DNA from: Deltaproteobacteria bacterium RIFOXYA12_FULL_61_11
Lineage (GTDB): Bacteria; Bdellovibrionota_F; JAHFAK01; YA12-FULL-61-11
Direction: 5' to 3'
Assembly (NCBI GenBank): GCA_001799195.1
Contig: MGSU01000064.1
Span: 1-15,445, forward strand
Length of the DNA: 15,445 nucleotides
This document shows, one piece after another, positions 7,210 through 14,863 of the stretch. Positions within the stretch are counted from its first letter, which is position 1. Every line of letters starts with the position of its first letter. The notes below the pieces were generated by a model. The model saw nothing but the letters and a program-made list of their open reading frames with translations, made no database searches and was not told where the DNA came from. A program made the translations under genes and the position numbers.

Positions 7210-9164
7210 GGCTGTTGACGGTCAAGAGCATTCTCTGGTTCTTCGCGGGCTTCGGGTTCGTCGTCATCCTACTGCGTATGCTCCACGGCGTGGGATCGGT
7301 CGTCGCCTTGAACGACTTGTTGCCCTGGGGGTTGTGGAAAGGGGGCGGGGTCGTGGCCCTGGTTCCCATCGGCGGAGCGGGTTTCACGCTCGCCGCGTTC
7401 GTCTATGTCTTCCACTGGCGTAGATACGAACCCCTCGCCCGCGCCGCGGTCCTCCTCGGCCTGATGTGCTACAGTTCCGTGGCCATCGGTCTGACCTTTG
7501 ACATCGGCATCTGGTGGCGCATCGTCTTCCCGGTCTTCTTCTGGCAATTCCATTCGACCTTGTTCGAGATTGCCTGGTGCATCATGCTCTATCTCGGCGT
7601 GCTCGCCTTCGAGTTCAGTCATGCCATCCTGGAGCGGTTGCGCTGGACCACCATCCTCCACCTCGTCGAGAAGGTTTCCATCGTCTTCATCATCCTCGGG
7701 ATCGCGCTGTCCACCTTGCATCAGTCCTCGCTGGGGACCTTGTTCCTGGCAACCCCGTATCGGCTGCATCCGCTGTGGTACTCTCCTCTGCTGCCGCTGC
7801 TGTTCTTCATCACCGCCATCGGCCTCGGTTGCTTGACGATCACCTGGGTGACCCTGGTGACCCACTGGTTGTATGGGGTGAAGCAACCGTTGGCTCCGCT
7901 AACCGGCTTAGCGCGCATTGCCTCCATCGTGCTGGGCGCGTACCTGGTGCTTCGCCTGGGCGACCTGCTCGTCGCTGGGAAGGCGGGTTACTTCTTCACG
8001 CCGGATTGGAACGTCCTCAATTTCTGGGTAGAGCTGTTGCTCAGCGCGATCCTGCCGATCGTCTTCCTTTCCCGGCGGTCCTACCGCGAGAGCCCCACGG
8101 CTCTGTTCTGGATTGCGACGGCCGCCATCGTGGGGATGTCCCTGAACCGGGTCAACGTCGCCGGGCTGGCCACGCTCTCGGCCACCCAGGCCACCTATAT
8201 CCCGAGCTGGGCGGAATGGTTTGTCACCCTGGGCATTCTCTCGGCCGCCGGGCTGGTGTACCTGTTGTGCGTGGAACATCTCCGAGTCTTCCCGACCATC
8301 GGCGGCGCTCAGGTCGAGGGAGCCCACGATCTTGGAACGATAGACCCGGCCGGCTGGCACACCACCTTCTTCCGGGCGCCCTTTGCCGGAGCCCGCTTCT
8401 TCTCGGCGGTGTTCGTCGCCGCGGTGGGCCTCGTCCTCGTGCTCTTGCCGGACAGCGCGGTCTTTGGGGCTCGCCCCGAGCCGACCCCGACCCGCGGCCC
8501 GCGTTCGGTCGAACTGCAACGCCTTGAAGATGCCAGTGCGGACCTGGTACAGTACGTCTTCCCGATCGAGCCTGATCGCGGGCTCGAGACGCAGAGGACG
8601 AGGGCGCTCCTCCTCGATGCCGATGCCAATGGCCGCTACGTCCTCTTCGAACATGAACGGCACGGCGACCGTCTGGAAGAGCAAGGCCGAACCTGTGCCG
8701 CTTGTCATCACCAGAGTTTGCCCTTCGCGCAGGCCAGTTCGTGCCGGACTTGTCATCGGGACATGTACCAACCTACCCAGATCTTCGACCACGGGGCCCA
8801 TGAGCGTTCTTACGGTGGGAATGCCGACTGTCCTACCTGCCATACGGATCCGACCTTGCCCAAGACGAAGGCCACGACTGTGCAGTGCAAAGAATGTCAC
8901 CCCGCGATGGTCGAGACCGAGACGCTCGTCCGAACGGGTGCTGGCCAGGAGCAATCGACCCTGGCCTCGGGCTACAAGGACGCGATGCACGGCTTGTGCG
9001 TCACCTGTCACCAGCGAGAGGTCGAGCGGGGGAGCAAACGGCCCGGCTTCGGAGAATGCTCGGCCTGTCACCGCGACGTGCCCACGATAACGGGCACCTT
9101 GCAACGGCTGCGAGAGGTTGCTCCCCGCAGTACGCCTATGCAATCCGAGGGCGGGAGGCCATGA
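7206..9164 (+). CDS. NrfD/HmcC-like membrane protein fused to six-heme cytochrome c domain
   Basis: The 652-residue protein has two parts. Residues 1-360 hold about ten transmembrane helices of the NrfD/PsrC/HmcC/HybB type (LPWGLWKGGG at 39-48), the quinone-interacting, heme-free membrane subunit that pairs with four-cluster ferredoxins. An eleventh helix (about 397-415) then leads to a soluble region with six CxxCH motifs starting at C497, C513, C542, C561, C598 and C618. Extra His (FEHERH, FDHGAH, DAMHG) could be sixth ligands, as in class III cytochromes. With the N-terminus inside, eleven helices place the heme domain in the periplasm, where c-type maturation occurs. The frame is continuous, so this is a true fusion, not two genes. 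GGGAGGAGGG lies 8 bases before the ATG. It stands in for both HmcC and the separate cytochrome HmcA. Confidence 0.9.
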   Translation: MRLLTVKSILWFFAGFGFVVILLRMLHGVGSVVALNDLLPWGLWKGGGVVALVPIGGAGFTLAAFVYVFHWRRYEPLARAAVLLGLMCYSSVAIGLTFDIGIWWRIVFPVFFWQFHSTLFEIAWCIMLYLGVLAFEFSHAILERLRWTTILHLVEKVSIVFIILGIALSTLHQSSLGTLFLATPYRLHPLWYSPLLPLLFFITAIGLGCLTITWVTLVTHWLYGVKQPLAPLTGLARIASIVLGAYLVLRLGDLLVAGKAGYFFTPDWNVLNFWVELLLSAILPIVFLSRRSYRESPTALFWIATAAIVGMSLNRVNVAGLATLSATQATYIPSWAEWFVTLGILSAAGLVYLLCVEHLRVFPTIGGAQVEGAHDLGTIDPAGWHTTFFRAPFAGARFFSAVFVAAVGLVLVLLPDSAVFGARPEPTPTRGPRSVELQRLEDASADLVQYVFPIEPDRGLETQRTRALLLDADANGRYVLFEHERHGDRLEEQGRTCAACHHQSLPFAQASSCRTCHRDMYQPTQIFDHGAHERSYGGNADCPTCHTDPTLPKTKATTVQCKECHPAMVETETLVRTGAGQEQSTLASGYKDAMHGLCVTCHQREVERGSKRPGFGECSACHRDVPTITGTLQRLREVAPRSTPMQSEGGRP

Positions 9165-9556
9165 CCGCGAAGCGCATCCTACTCGTGGACGATGAACCCG
9201 ACGCCCTGGAATTCCTCCAAGACGTCTTGGAGGATCATGGGTATCAGACCGTGACCGCGACCAGCGCGACCCAAGGGTTGAGCTTGGCCCGGGAGCATTG
9301 TCCCGATCTGGTGTGTCTCGATGTCCTGATGCCCGAAGAAACGGGTATGTCGCTCTTCCAGAAATTGCGCCTCGACCCGGTCTTGCAGCACGTACCGATC
9401 ATCATCACCAGCGGCCTCAGCTTGACCCGGGACCTCGAGCAGATCCAGTACCGCAACCTCCCCGACGGGACCATCCTCGACGGGCCCGAGGGCGTGGTCG
9501 AAAAACCCATCGAGGTAGAGACCCTGTTGCGGACCATTGCTCGGGTGCTGCCATGA
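9161..9556 (+). CDS. Receiver-only response regulator (first of three)
   Basis: The 131-residue protein is a single CheY-like receiver domain. It has the acidic pair D10/D11, phosphoacceptor D54 (LVCLDVLMPEETG), S84 in ITSG and K115 in VEKP. No DNA-binding or enzymatic output domain follows, so it must act through protein contacts or as a phosphate relay or sink. The start overlaps the fusion-gene stop by four bases and its own stop overlaps the kinase start, so it is made with both. Receiver genes next to Hmc (rrf1) and Tmc operons in Desulfovibrio are, from memory, a similar arrangement. The loop 88-112 is longer than usual, with RNLPDGTILDGPEG before the conserved Lys. Confidence 0.92.
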   Translation: MTAKRILLVDDEPDALEFLQDVLEDHGYQTVTATSATQGLSLAREHCPDLVCLDVLMPEETGMSLFQKLRLDPVLQHVPIIITSGLSLTRDLEQIQYRNLPDGTILDGPEGVVEKPIEVETLLRTIARVLP

Positions 9557-11415
9557 CGACCGGGTCCATCCCCCCCGAGGTACCACCGGAGGTACGCCGT
9601 TGGCTCGGGGAGCAACTATTCCTCCAGGTGCCGAGCAACATCGTGGTGGTCGATAGGCAGTACAGAGTGGTGCTCGCCAATCATCAGTTCACCGAGGTCT
9701 TCGGCGAGGCGATCGGCCGGCGGTGTTATCAGGTGTACAAGCGCCGCGAAGAGCCTTGCCAGGATTGTCTTGCAGCCAAGACCTTCCTCGACGGCGCGGT
9801 GCATGTGAACGACGAGGTCGGCAGGGATCTCAACGGCAAGGCCGCTCATTACGTGGTCTATACCTCGCCGGTCTTCGACGAGGCCGGAGAGATCAGCCAC
9901 GTCATTGAAATGTCGCACGATGTCACCGAGACGAAGAACCTCCAGCGAGCCTACAACCTGCTCTTCGAACGCGCGCCCTGTTACATCTCGGTAATCAACC
10001 GGGACCTCCGCGTCGTGCGCGCCAATGAGCAGGTACGCGAGAAGTTCGGCGAGCGCATCGGCGAGCATTGCTACGAAGTCTACAAGCACCGCGGCGAGCG
10101 TTGCCCGGACTGCCCAACGCTCGGCACCTTCGCCGACGGAAAGATCCACTGCGCCGAACAGATCGGGACGGACAAGCACGGCAAGCGGACGCACTTCATC
10201 GTCTCCACCGCGCCCCTCGCCCACGGCGAAGAACCATGCAACCACGTCATCGAGCTGTCGACCGACGTGACCGCGGTCCGCCAACTCAACGACCAGCTCC
10301 GAGAAGAAGCCTCCTTCCAACGTATCCTCATCGAGAGCACGCTCGACGCTCTCGTGGCCATGGATCGAGAGGGGAAGGTGCGCGTCTTCAATCCCGCGGC
10401 CGAAGAGCTGTTCGGCATCTCGGCCGACGAGGTCATCGGCAAGGTGGCCGGTGACCGTTTCATGCCTGCGAGATTCCTGCAGGTGGTAGAACATGGCGAG
10501 GACAACCTCTCCCTCGAGGAGGCCGTGGTCGAGGATGGCCACGGAGAGAAGCTCCCAGTGCGGTTCTGCGGCTCGGTTTTGCGCGATGGCCCGCACATTC
10601 TCGGTGGTGCGGCATTCTTCCAGGACTTGCGCGAGCGGAAACGTCTCGAGAAAGAGAACCTGGACAACGAGCGTCTCGCGGCCGTGGGCCAGACCGTGGC
10701 CCAGCTCGCACACGGCATCAAGAACATACTCAACGGGTTGCAAGGCGGCATGTACATCTTGCGCTCGGGTATGCGTTCCAATTCTCAGGAGAGGACGACC
10801 AGGGGCTGGAGCATGCTCGAGCGCAATGTCGAGCATATCACCACCTTGGTGAAAGGTTTCCTCACCTTCGCCAAAGGGCGCACTCCCAAGGTGAGTCTCC
10901 TGGATACGAATGCCGTGGGCCGAGAGGTGTACGAGCTGTATCACGCTACCGCGGCCGCCAAGGGCATCACCTTGCACTGGACTCCCGCACCGGGGGTGCA
11001 GCTCGCCGCGATGGATGCTGAGGGCTTGCACACCTGCCTGGCCAATCTGGTCTCCAATGCCCTCGACGCGTGCCAGACCTCTCCCCCCGATAGGCGGAAG
11101 GTCACCTTGAGCTCGAGCGAAACCGAGGGTACACTCATCTTCGCGGTGACCGATACCGGCTGCGGCATGGAGTACGAGATCAAGAACAAGGTGTTCACGA
11201 CCTTCTTCACCACCAAAGGTACCGAGGGGACGGGCCTCGGACTGCTGGTGACCCGCAAGATCACCCAGGAACACGGGGGTCACATCGAGGTCCATTCAGA
11301 ACCGGGCAGCGGTTCGACCTTCAAGCTCCTGTTCCCCCGGCACCGGTTGCCGCGGCCGAGCGAGACGGAGCCCCATCCATCATCCAGCGGAGGAGACGTT
11401 CATGGCGAAACCTGA
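9553..11415 (+). CDS. Soluble triple-PAS sensor histidine kinase
   Basis: The 620-residue protein has no transmembrane segment. PAS1 (about 25-130) and PAS2 (about 138-245) each carry an identical Cys pattern, C-x10-C-x2-C (C58/C69/C72 and C173/C184/C187), in the frame CYxVYKxRxExCxDC. PAS3 (about 254-365) is a conventional PAS without these Cys. A short helical linker (ERKRLEKENLDNERL) leads to the phosphorylated His387 in QLAHGIKN. The ATPase domain has an N box (N498, N502), DTGCGM (534-539), a FFTTK lid and GTGLGL (559-564). It is NtrB-like in the H region. The start overlaps the upstream receiver stop by four bases and depends on coupling, as no ribosome-binding site is seen. It probably senses cytoplasmic redox or a metal and phosphorylates the adjacent receivers. 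Function of the Cys is inferred. Confidence 0.92.
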   Translation: MTTGSIPPEVPPEVRRWLGEQLFLQVPSNIVVVDRQYRVVLANHQFTEVFGEAIGRRCYQVYKRREEPCQDCLAAKTFLDGAVHVNDEVGRDLNGKAAHYVVYTSPVFDEAGEISHVIEMSHDVTETKNLQRAYNLLFERAPCYISVINRDLRVVRANEQVREKFGERIGEHCYEVYKHRGERCPDCPTLGTFADGKIHCAEQIGTDKHGKRTHFIVSTAPLAHGEEPCNHVIELSTDVTAVRQLNDQLREEASFQRILIESTLDALVAMDREGKVRVFNPAAEELFGISADEVIGKVAGDRFMPARFLQVVEHGEDNLSLEEAVVEDGHGEKLPVRFCGSVLRDGPHILGGAAFFQDLRERKRLEKENLDNERLAAVGQTVAQLAHGIKNILNGLQGGMYILRSGMRSNSQERTTRGWSMLERNVEHITTLVKGFLTFAKGRTPKVSLLDTNAVGREVYELYHATAAAKGITLHWTPAPGVQLAAMDAEGLHTCLANLVSNALDACQTSPPDRRKVTLSSSETEGTLIFAVTDTGCGMEYEIKNKVFTTFFTTKGTEGTGLGLLVTRKITQEHGGHIEVHSEPGSGSTFKLLFPRHRLPRPSETEPHPSSSGGDVHGET

Positions 11416-11941
11416 GGACAAGACCATTCTGGTCGTCGACGACGAGGCCGACGCGCGGGAGTACATGGCTGCCATGCTCGAAGACGCAGGGTTCAAGGTC
11501 GTCCTGGCGGCGAACGGCGAAGAAGCCTTGGAACACGTGCGCGCCGCGGCGCCGGACTTCATCTCCCTCGACCTGGTCATGCCCCTGAAATCGGGCATTC
11601 GGTTCCTCCACGAGCTGAGGCGGAACAAGCAATGGGCCAAGATCCCCTTCGTCATCGTGACCGCGCACGCCGGGGACGATGAAGGCCGGGATGACTTGGC
11701 CAACATCCTGGACGGAAAGACTTTTTCAGGACCAGGCTTCTATCTCGAGAAGCCGGTCAAGGCCGAGGTCTACGTTCGCTACGTTTGTGAGCAAGTCGGC
11801 CTTGCCTATGACACCCTTGCTCCAGCCCTTCCGAGCAGCGGCCTCGAGAGGGCCAGACAAGAGTTGCAAGACCTGCTCGAGCATGCCGACGAGAGCAGTG
11901 TACAAGAAGCGCTCCGCGTTCTCCGCGGGGGGCGGCGTTGA
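11402..11941 (+). CDS. Receiver-domain response regulator with helical C-terminal tail (second of three)
   Basis: The 179-residue protein has a receiver domain at about 6-130: D13/D14, phosphoacceptor D57 (FISLDLVMPLKSG), T87 (VTAH) and K117 (LEKP). The last 45 or so residues (from LAPALPSSGLERAR) are charged and helix-prone and resemble no DNA-binding domain I know; they may be a partner-binding or dimer helix. It overlaps the kinase gene by 14 bases, with a strong GGAGGAG 6 bases before the ATG. An insert between the Thr and Lys strands (GDDEGRDDLANILDGKTFSGPG) is longer than usual. Likely substrate of the adjacent kinase. Confidence 0.9.
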   Translation: MAKPEDKTILVVDDEADAREYMAAMLEDAGFKVVLAANGEEALEHVRAAAPDFISLDLVMPLKSGIRFLHELRRNKQWAKIPFVIVTAHAGDDEGRDDLANILDGKTFSGPGFYLEKPVKAEVYVRYVCEQVGLAYDTLAPALPSSGLERARQELQDLLEHADESSVQEALRVLRGGRR

Positions 11942-11989
11942 GCCGTGGCCTCGAGAGCGCAGGTTCGTAAACAGGAGAAGGAGCCCTCT

Positions 11990-12346
11990 ATGAAGAAAGA
12001 CATCCTCGTGGTTGATGACGAACTCGATCAGCGAGACTACCTCAAGGCTCTGCTCGAGGACCACGGGTATTCCGTGCGTACCGCCGCGGATGGCCTCGAG
12101 GCGATGCAGCGGGTCAAGGAGGCCACGCCCGACCTCGTCCTCCTCGACCTGCAGATGCCCGAGGAAACCGGCACCGGGTTCTACCGCAAGTTGCACCAGC
12201 ACAGCGAGCTGCGCACTATTCCGGTCATCGTTATCAGCGGGCTCGCCGGGCGTGACGTGGCGGTGAGCAAGTCGGTCGTGGTGCTGGACAAACCCCTCGA
12301 CGAGGCTCGCGTACTCGAGGAGGTGCGGCGGGTTTTCCCGGATTGA
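11990..12346 (+). CDS. Receiver-only response regulator (third of three)
   Basis: The 118-residue single receiver domain has D9/D10, phosphoacceptor D53 (LVLLDLQMPEETG), S83 (VISG) and K101 (LDKP). It resembles the first receiver of the operon more than the second, sharing MPEETG and an SGL after the fourth strand, so these two may be duplicates. There is no output domain. ATG 11990 is chosen because AAGGAG sits 6 bases upstream; an in-frame GTG at 11945 would add 15 residues that look like leader sequence. It lies 48 bases after the second receiver and appears to be the last gene of the operon, although no clear terminator follows. Confidence 0.9.
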   Translation: MKKDILVVDDELDQRDYLKALLEDHGYSVRTAADGLEAMQRVKEATPDLVLLDLQMPEETGTGFYRKLHQHSELRTIPVIVISGLAGRDVAVSKSVVVLDKPLDEARVLEEVRRVFPD

Positions 12347-12402
12347 GGGGGATCAACGCACGAAGAACTGGTATTTGGCGCAGTCGCTCTGACTGTAAGC
12401 AT

Positions 12403-12430
12403 TTGACGGGTGGGTTCCTGGTGCTACACT
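12403..12430 (+). promoter_or_regulatory. Sigma-70-like promoter for the lipoprotein gene
   Basis: TTGACG (12403-12408) and TACACT (12425-12430) are separated by 16 bases. Each matches its consensus at four or five of six positions. Transcription would start near 12437, about 60 bases before the ATG at 12497. This suggests that the lipoprotein gene is separate from the upstream redox operon. Confidence 0.5.
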
Positions 12431-12496
12431 GCCACCTCGGTCGGCCGGCCCCGTGGTTCGGCTCGATCCGACGAGGTCACCTTCCAGGAGCTTGCC

Positions 12497-13585
12497 ATGC
12501 GACGTTGTTCTCTGCTGTGCTGGAGTTGGATAGTGCTCCTCGGAGCCTGCGAGGGCGACGAGAAGACCCCGGATCTGGCCGCCTTGTCAGCCGGGGCGGT
12601 GGTCGAGGAAGGTGTTGGGGGAACGGTCGAACTTGAGGTGGCGACGCTCAACCTCGCCGTGGGTTTCGGTCTGGAACGCTTGTCCAAGTATATCCTCATG
12701 CCGGCGACCGTCGAGGACCTCAGCGCCGACACCGCCTCCTTGGTCGACGAGATGAGCGAAGCCAAGCCCGCTGAACGCCTCGCGGCCCTGGCGAAGGCCC
12801 TAGCCGAGGATGCGCCCGAGGTCATCGCCTTGCAGGAGGTGATGAGGGTGCGTTTCGGTGAAGAGGTCGTCCATGACTTCCTTGCAGCATTGCTCGAAGG
12901 CCTCGCGGCCGAAGGTCTCACCTACGAAGCCGCGTATCAGGAAACCGAACCCCTGACCTTGCCGTTCTGGAGGGAAGGGGTCGCCACGGAGCTCAGCTTC
13001 AACGAAGGCAATGCCATCCTGGTGCGCGACGAGGTGGAACTCGTGGATGAAGAAGGGCGCATCTTCGAGGCCGCGGTCGGGCCGATCCCGATCCTCGAGG
13101 CTTCTTTCAAGGCCGAGAGAGGGGTCCAACGGGTACGGATTCGCAAACAGGGTCTCGACGTCGAGCTCTACAACACCCACCTCGAGATCGGCGCTTTCGC
13201 GGGCGTGCATGCCTCGCAAGCCGAGGAATTGGTCGAGTACCTCGGGTCCTTCCAGATAGGCACTCCGAGGGTCCTACTCGGGGACCTCAACGCGGTGCTC
13301 GGGAGTAAAACGTACCTCGACCTCGCTTCCTTGCCCATGGCCGATGTCGCACTCCTCGTAGAAACCCCACCTGCGCCGACCTGCTGTCAGGTCCTGTTCG
13401 AGGGAGAGCAGGTGACCGTGCCGCTGCAACGCATTGACTACATCTTTGCCTCGGGACTCACCTCCGCGAGCGAGGTGCGGACCGGGCTGAGCGACGGTGC
13501 CGTGCCGGGAGCCTCCGAACTCCTCCACCCCAGCGATCACCTCGGCGTCCTGGCGACCCTCCGTTTCCCGAAAGCGGTCGAGTGA
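12497..13585 (+). CDS. Endonuclease/exonuclease/phosphatase-fold lipoprotein
   Basis: The 362-residue protein begins with a lipoprotein signal: a basic MRR, a hydrophobic core and the lipobox LGAC with lipidated Cys18, followed by Glu, so outer-membrane sorting is likely. The mature part has the metal-dependent EEP (DNase I-like) fold motifs: Asn52 (ATLNLAVG), Glu114 (IALQEV), His228 (YNTHLE), Asp263/Asn265 (LLGDLNA), Asp314 (RIDYIF) and Asp347-His348 (PSDHLG). All expected catalytic positions are present, so a phosphodiesterase or phosphatase acting at the cell surface or in the periplasm is likely. The substrate (nucleic acid, phospholipid or phosphoinositide-like) cannot be decided. ATG 12497 has AGGAG 6 bases upstream and gives the signal peptide; longer in-frame starts do not. 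It converges on the LamG gene with a 34-base gap. Confidence 0.88.
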   Translation: MRRCSLLCWSWIVLLGACEGDEKTPDLAALSAGAVVEEGVGGTVELEVATLNLAVGFGLERLSKYILMPATVEDLSADTASLVDEMSEAKPAERLAALAKALAEDAPEVIALQEVMRVRFGEEVVHDFLAALLEGLAAEGLTYEAAYQETEPLTLPFWREGVATELSFNEGNAILVRDEVELVDEEGRIFEAAVGPIPILEASFKAERGVQRVRIRKQGLDVELYNTHLEIGAFAGVHASQAEELVEYLGSFQIGTPRVLLGDLNAVLGSKTYLDLASLPMADVALLVETPPAPTCCQVLFEGEQVTVPLQRIDYIFASGLTSASEVRTGLSDGAVPGASELLHPSDHLGVLATLRFPKAVE

Positions 13586-13619
13586 GGGTGTTCTCGAACA
13601 GAGGGGAGCGCGTTAGAGG

Positions 13620-14795
13620 TCAATCGTTCTTGGGATCATCGAAGCGGCCGTACATCAGGAACCGCGAGAGCTTGCGGCCGAACTCGCGCAGCGGCCCCTT
13701 GACGAACTGCTGGATAGGGGTGGGTTGCTCGTACTCGATCCCGGCCAGGGCTGCCAGACGTGCGGGGATGCGATAGATCCGGACCTCGTCGAGGTCGACC
13801 TCGGTTGCGGCGCTGTGGGAGGTCGGTCCGAGCACGAGGTTCCCGGTACACTTGACCGTGGTCATACGCGGGTCGATCGGGAAGCTCCCGTAGCGTTCGC
13901 CGTCGAGGAGTACGGTCAGTTCCTTCCCACTGTGCACGACGACGAGGTGGTGCCACGCGCGGGCCGAAACCTCGGGCAGATCGGCGTGGCGGCTGCCGTA
14001 GCCCACGGCAGGTCCGGTGGTCAACTCTTGCCGGAAGTTCATGGTTTCCATACCGAGGGTTCGCCAGGTCTCGTGGAAGCCGAGCGCCAAGCGGTATTTG
14101 TAGACAAAGCTCCCGGTGCCGGCATCCACGGTCAGAATCTCGAAGTAGTTGTTCTTGACCTGGGGCAGGCGGAACCACAGATCGACCGCATGGGCGCCAT
14201 CGAAGAAGCGCGCGGTCTTGCCCTCGCGCAGGTCGAGGACCAACCCATAGCCGTTGCCCTCAGCGGTTTTCGTCAAGCGCAGGGCCGAGCCCCGATGCCC
14301 CTGCACTGCTTCTCCGCGGACTCGGACGCGTTCGAAGAGCTTCCCGTCGTGGAACCCGTGCTCGTCGGCGACGAAACGGCCGTTATGGTCGTCGGCCAGC
14401 TCGACCGGGTCGAAGGGCAGGTAGACGAGCTCGTCGGAGGAGGGTACGACCGCTTCTCCGGCGCAGGCTTCGACGTCCTCTGGCCCCAGTTCCTTCCCCA
14501 AGCGTTCGACCGCACGGTCGAGGCAGAAGAGGTGGTGCAGGTCGGTGTAACGCGGACAGGCCTGGGCCATGGCCAGGATGGCCTCTTCTTGCTGGAGATA
14601 GAGAGCGACGAGGGCGGCACAGGCGAGGGCGTGGGCCGACGAGGTGGCGCAGAGGGCTTCTTCGAGTTGCGGGTTGATACCGGGGAGCTCGCCGAGCTGT
14701 TCGGCGCAGGCTTGACGGTCGAGGCGTTCCTGCCAGACAGCGCGCAGTTGGAAGGGGAAGATCAAGCTGGCGAGGAGGACGAGCCGTAGGGTCAT
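13620..14795 (-). CDS. Secreted LamG/concanavalin A-like domain protein with Cys-rich N-terminal region
   Basis: The 391-residue protein has a Sec signal peptide (MTLRLVLLASLIFPFQLRA, probable cleavage after A19). Residues 20-115 form a helical region with six Cys (C30, C49, C59, C80, C91, C111), possibly disulfide-bonded. Residues about 123-345 look like a LamG/pentraxin-type jelly roll: LVYLPFD, GSALRL, VDLWFRL, WHHLVVVHSGKELTVLLDGER and DLDEVRIYR are typical of the fold. The tail (355-391) is basic and may contain an amphipathic helix. A carbohydrate- or surface-binding role is plausible; no enzyme motif is seen. ATG 14795 has GGGAG 6 bases upstream; a longer frame from 14846 would begin upstream of the predicted promoter and hide the signal peptide. 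The plus-strand open frame at 13725-14789 is its shadow. Confidence 0.8.
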   Translation of the reverse strand: MTLRLVLLASLIFPFQLRAVWQERLDRQACAEQLGELPGINPQLEEALCATSSAHALACAALVALYLQQEEAILAMAQACPRYTDLHHLFCLDRAVERLGKELGPEDVEACAGEAVVPSSDELVYLPFDPVELADDHNGRFVADEHGFHDGKLFERVRVRGEAVQGHRGSALRLTKTAEGNGYGLVLDLREGKTARFFDGAHAVDLWFRLPQVKNNYFEILTVDAGTGSFVYKYRLALGFHETWRTLGMETMNFRQELTTGPAVGYGSRHADLPEVSARAWHHLVVVHSGKELTVLLDGERYGSFPIDPRMTTVKCTGNLVLGPTSHSAATEVDLDEVRIYRIPARLAALAGIEYEQPTPIQQFVKGPLREFGRKLSRFLMYGRFDDPKND

Positions 14796-14829
14796 GGGAC
14801 GCTCCCGAGCTGTGGCCGCAGCGACCAAC

Positions 14830-14845
14830 CGCAAGAAGTGGGCCA
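14830..14845 (-). promoter_or_regulatory. Sigma-54-like promoter for the LamG protein gene
   Basis: On the minus strand TGGCCC-ACTTC-TTGCG matches TGGCAC-N5-TTGCW with correct GG-to-GC spacing, deviating at the A of the -24 block and at the last W. The predicted start is near 14819, 24 bases before the ATG at 14795. This leader length resembles that of the left-edge secreted gene. Confidence 0.45.
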
Positions 14846-14863
14846 TGCAGGAAGGCCATGCCT

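Noticed and set aside
7908-9143. Minus-strand open frame of 411 codons
   Set aside because: Shadow of the NrfD-cytochrome fusion; the plus strand has helices and six CxxCH motifs.
9616-11295. Minus-strand open frame of 559 codons
   Set aside because: Shadow of the histidine kinase; long antisense frames are expected at this GC content and codon bias.
12376-12391. Possible sigma-54 site TGGCGC before the lipoprotein gene
   Set aside because: No GC at the required -12 spacing; the sigma-70-like pair at 12403-12430 fits better.
12410-12496. Longer N-terminus of the EEP lipoprotein
   Set aside because: It would bury the lipoprotein signal and overlap the promoter; ATG 12497 has AGGAG at 6 bases and an ideal lipobox.
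13725-14789. Plus-strand open frame of 354 codons
   Set aside because: Antisense to the LamG protein, which has a signal peptide, ribosome-binding site and fold motifs.
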